A stretch of DNA of 5,485 nucleotides. Source: an uncultured euryarchaeote. GTDB taxonomy: Archaea; Thermoplasmatota; Thermoplasmata; UBA10834. The notes under the pieces were generated by a model. The model ran no database searches. It saw only the letters and a program-made list of their open reading frames with translations, and was not told where the DNA came from. Below, piece after piece: positions 5,136 through 5,485 of this stretch. Position numbers and translations under genes: made by a program. The stretch covers positions 1 through 5,485 of the forward strand of contig CALMQK010000129.1 of NCBI GenBank assembly GCA_937872085.1, read 5' to 3'. Position 1 is the stretch's first letter. Each line of letters opens with the position of its first letter.

Positions 5136-5485
5136 TCAGTCGACCTTGGACCCGCACTTCCGGCAGAAGGTGTCCTCCGCCTTGGCCGTGGTCCCGCAAC
5201 CCGCGCATTCCCTCTCGAACTCGACCCTGGTCCCACACTTGTGACAGAACATATCATCTGCATCCAGGACCGCTCCGCACGAATTGCACTCGCCAGCCGG
5301 TTCATCGGAGGTATCCTCGGCCGGGGTCTCCGCAATCTGCTCTTCCTCATCCTCGCTCTCGGGGTTCCTCTTGAGCTTGATGGCCTCCTCGTCGGCGACC
5401 TCGTTGACCGACTTCCTCGACTTGATGGCCAGTGACAAAGCCTTCGTGTAGCTGCCAGCCGCGAAAGCCTTCTCCGCATCGGCCA
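5136..5485 (-). CDS. Double zinc-ribbon protein with helical segment (C-terminal part, runs off right edge)
   Basis: The minus-strand frame stays open from the window edge to the TGA at 5138-5136, about 115 codons. A TTG at 5438 could be read as a start, but the frame continues upstream with sensible residues (AEKAFAAGSYTKALSLAIK), so the gene surely begins outside the window. That segment looks like an amphipathic TPR-like helical hairpin. It is followed by a highly acidic linker (ESEDEEEQIAE onward) and two zinc ribbons at the C-terminus, each CxxC-x10-CxxC: CNSC...CHKC and CAGC...CRKC. All eight cysteines are present, so two zinc ions are expected. Such DZR modules mediate protein or nucleic acid contacts; I cannot assign a function. 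It converges on larB with no intergenic base. Confidence 0.8.
   Translation of the reverse strand, partial: ADAEKAFAAGSYTKALSLAIKSRKSVNEVADEEAIKLKRNPESEDEEEQIAETPAEDTSDEPAGECNSCGAVLDADDMFCHKCGTRVEFERECAGCGTTAKAEDTFCRKCGSKVD

Overview
This window looks like part of a compact, GC-rich archaeal chromosome. Three isoprenoid genes typical of archaea (isopentenyl phosphate kinase, type 2 IPP isomerase and a short-chain GGPP synthase) sit next to an Alba chromatin protein. Promoters have TATA-like boxes about 25-30 nt before the predicted transcript starts, Shine-Dalgarno sites are of the GGAGG/AGGTGA type, and at least one transcript is probably leaderless. A euryarchaeal origin, perhaps Thermoplasmatota or a relative, is my best guess, but no marker in the window fixes the lineage.

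Layout. Positions 1-87 (+) hold the last 28 codons of an unidentified gene; its stop overlaps the stop of the converging idsA. Positions 84-2940 (-) are a tight operon, transcribed ipk, fni, idsA, with gaps of 11 and 5 nt. Positions 2941-3091 hold its likely promoter, including a perfect 16-bp palindrome between the TATA-like box and the predicted start. Positions 3092-3364 (-) encode Alba, with a TATA box and a strong Shine-Dalgarno site. Positions 3365-3564 are a divergent promoter region of 200 bp without a convincing gene. Positions 3565-5135 (+) are a larE-larB pair with an ATGA overlap, for nickel-pincer nucleotide (NPN) cofactor synthesis. Positions 5136-5485 (-) are the C-terminal part of a gene that runs off the right edge; it encodes a helical segment, an acidic linker and two zinc ribbons. 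No gene-free stretch exceeds 300 bases.

How the genes work together. IPK phosphorylates isopentenyl phosphate to IPP (the end of the archaeal alternative mevalonate route), Fni equilibrates IPP with DMAPP, and IdsA condenses them to GGPP, the precursor of archaeal ether lipids. LarB carboxylates and hydrolyses nicotinate adenine dinucleotide to P2CMN, and LarE then installs sulfur. LarC (nickel insertion) and any LarA-type racemase or epimerase are not in the window. Here LarE has the three cysteines of the iron-sulfur-cluster type rather than the single sacrificial cysteine of Lactobacillus.

I found no CRISPR array, insertion sequence, tRNA, rRNA or clearly unprecedented system. The most interesting leads are regulatory: the palindrome in the isoprenoid promoter, the inverted repeat abutting the larE TATA box, and a hairpin that presents the alba ribosome binding site in its loop.
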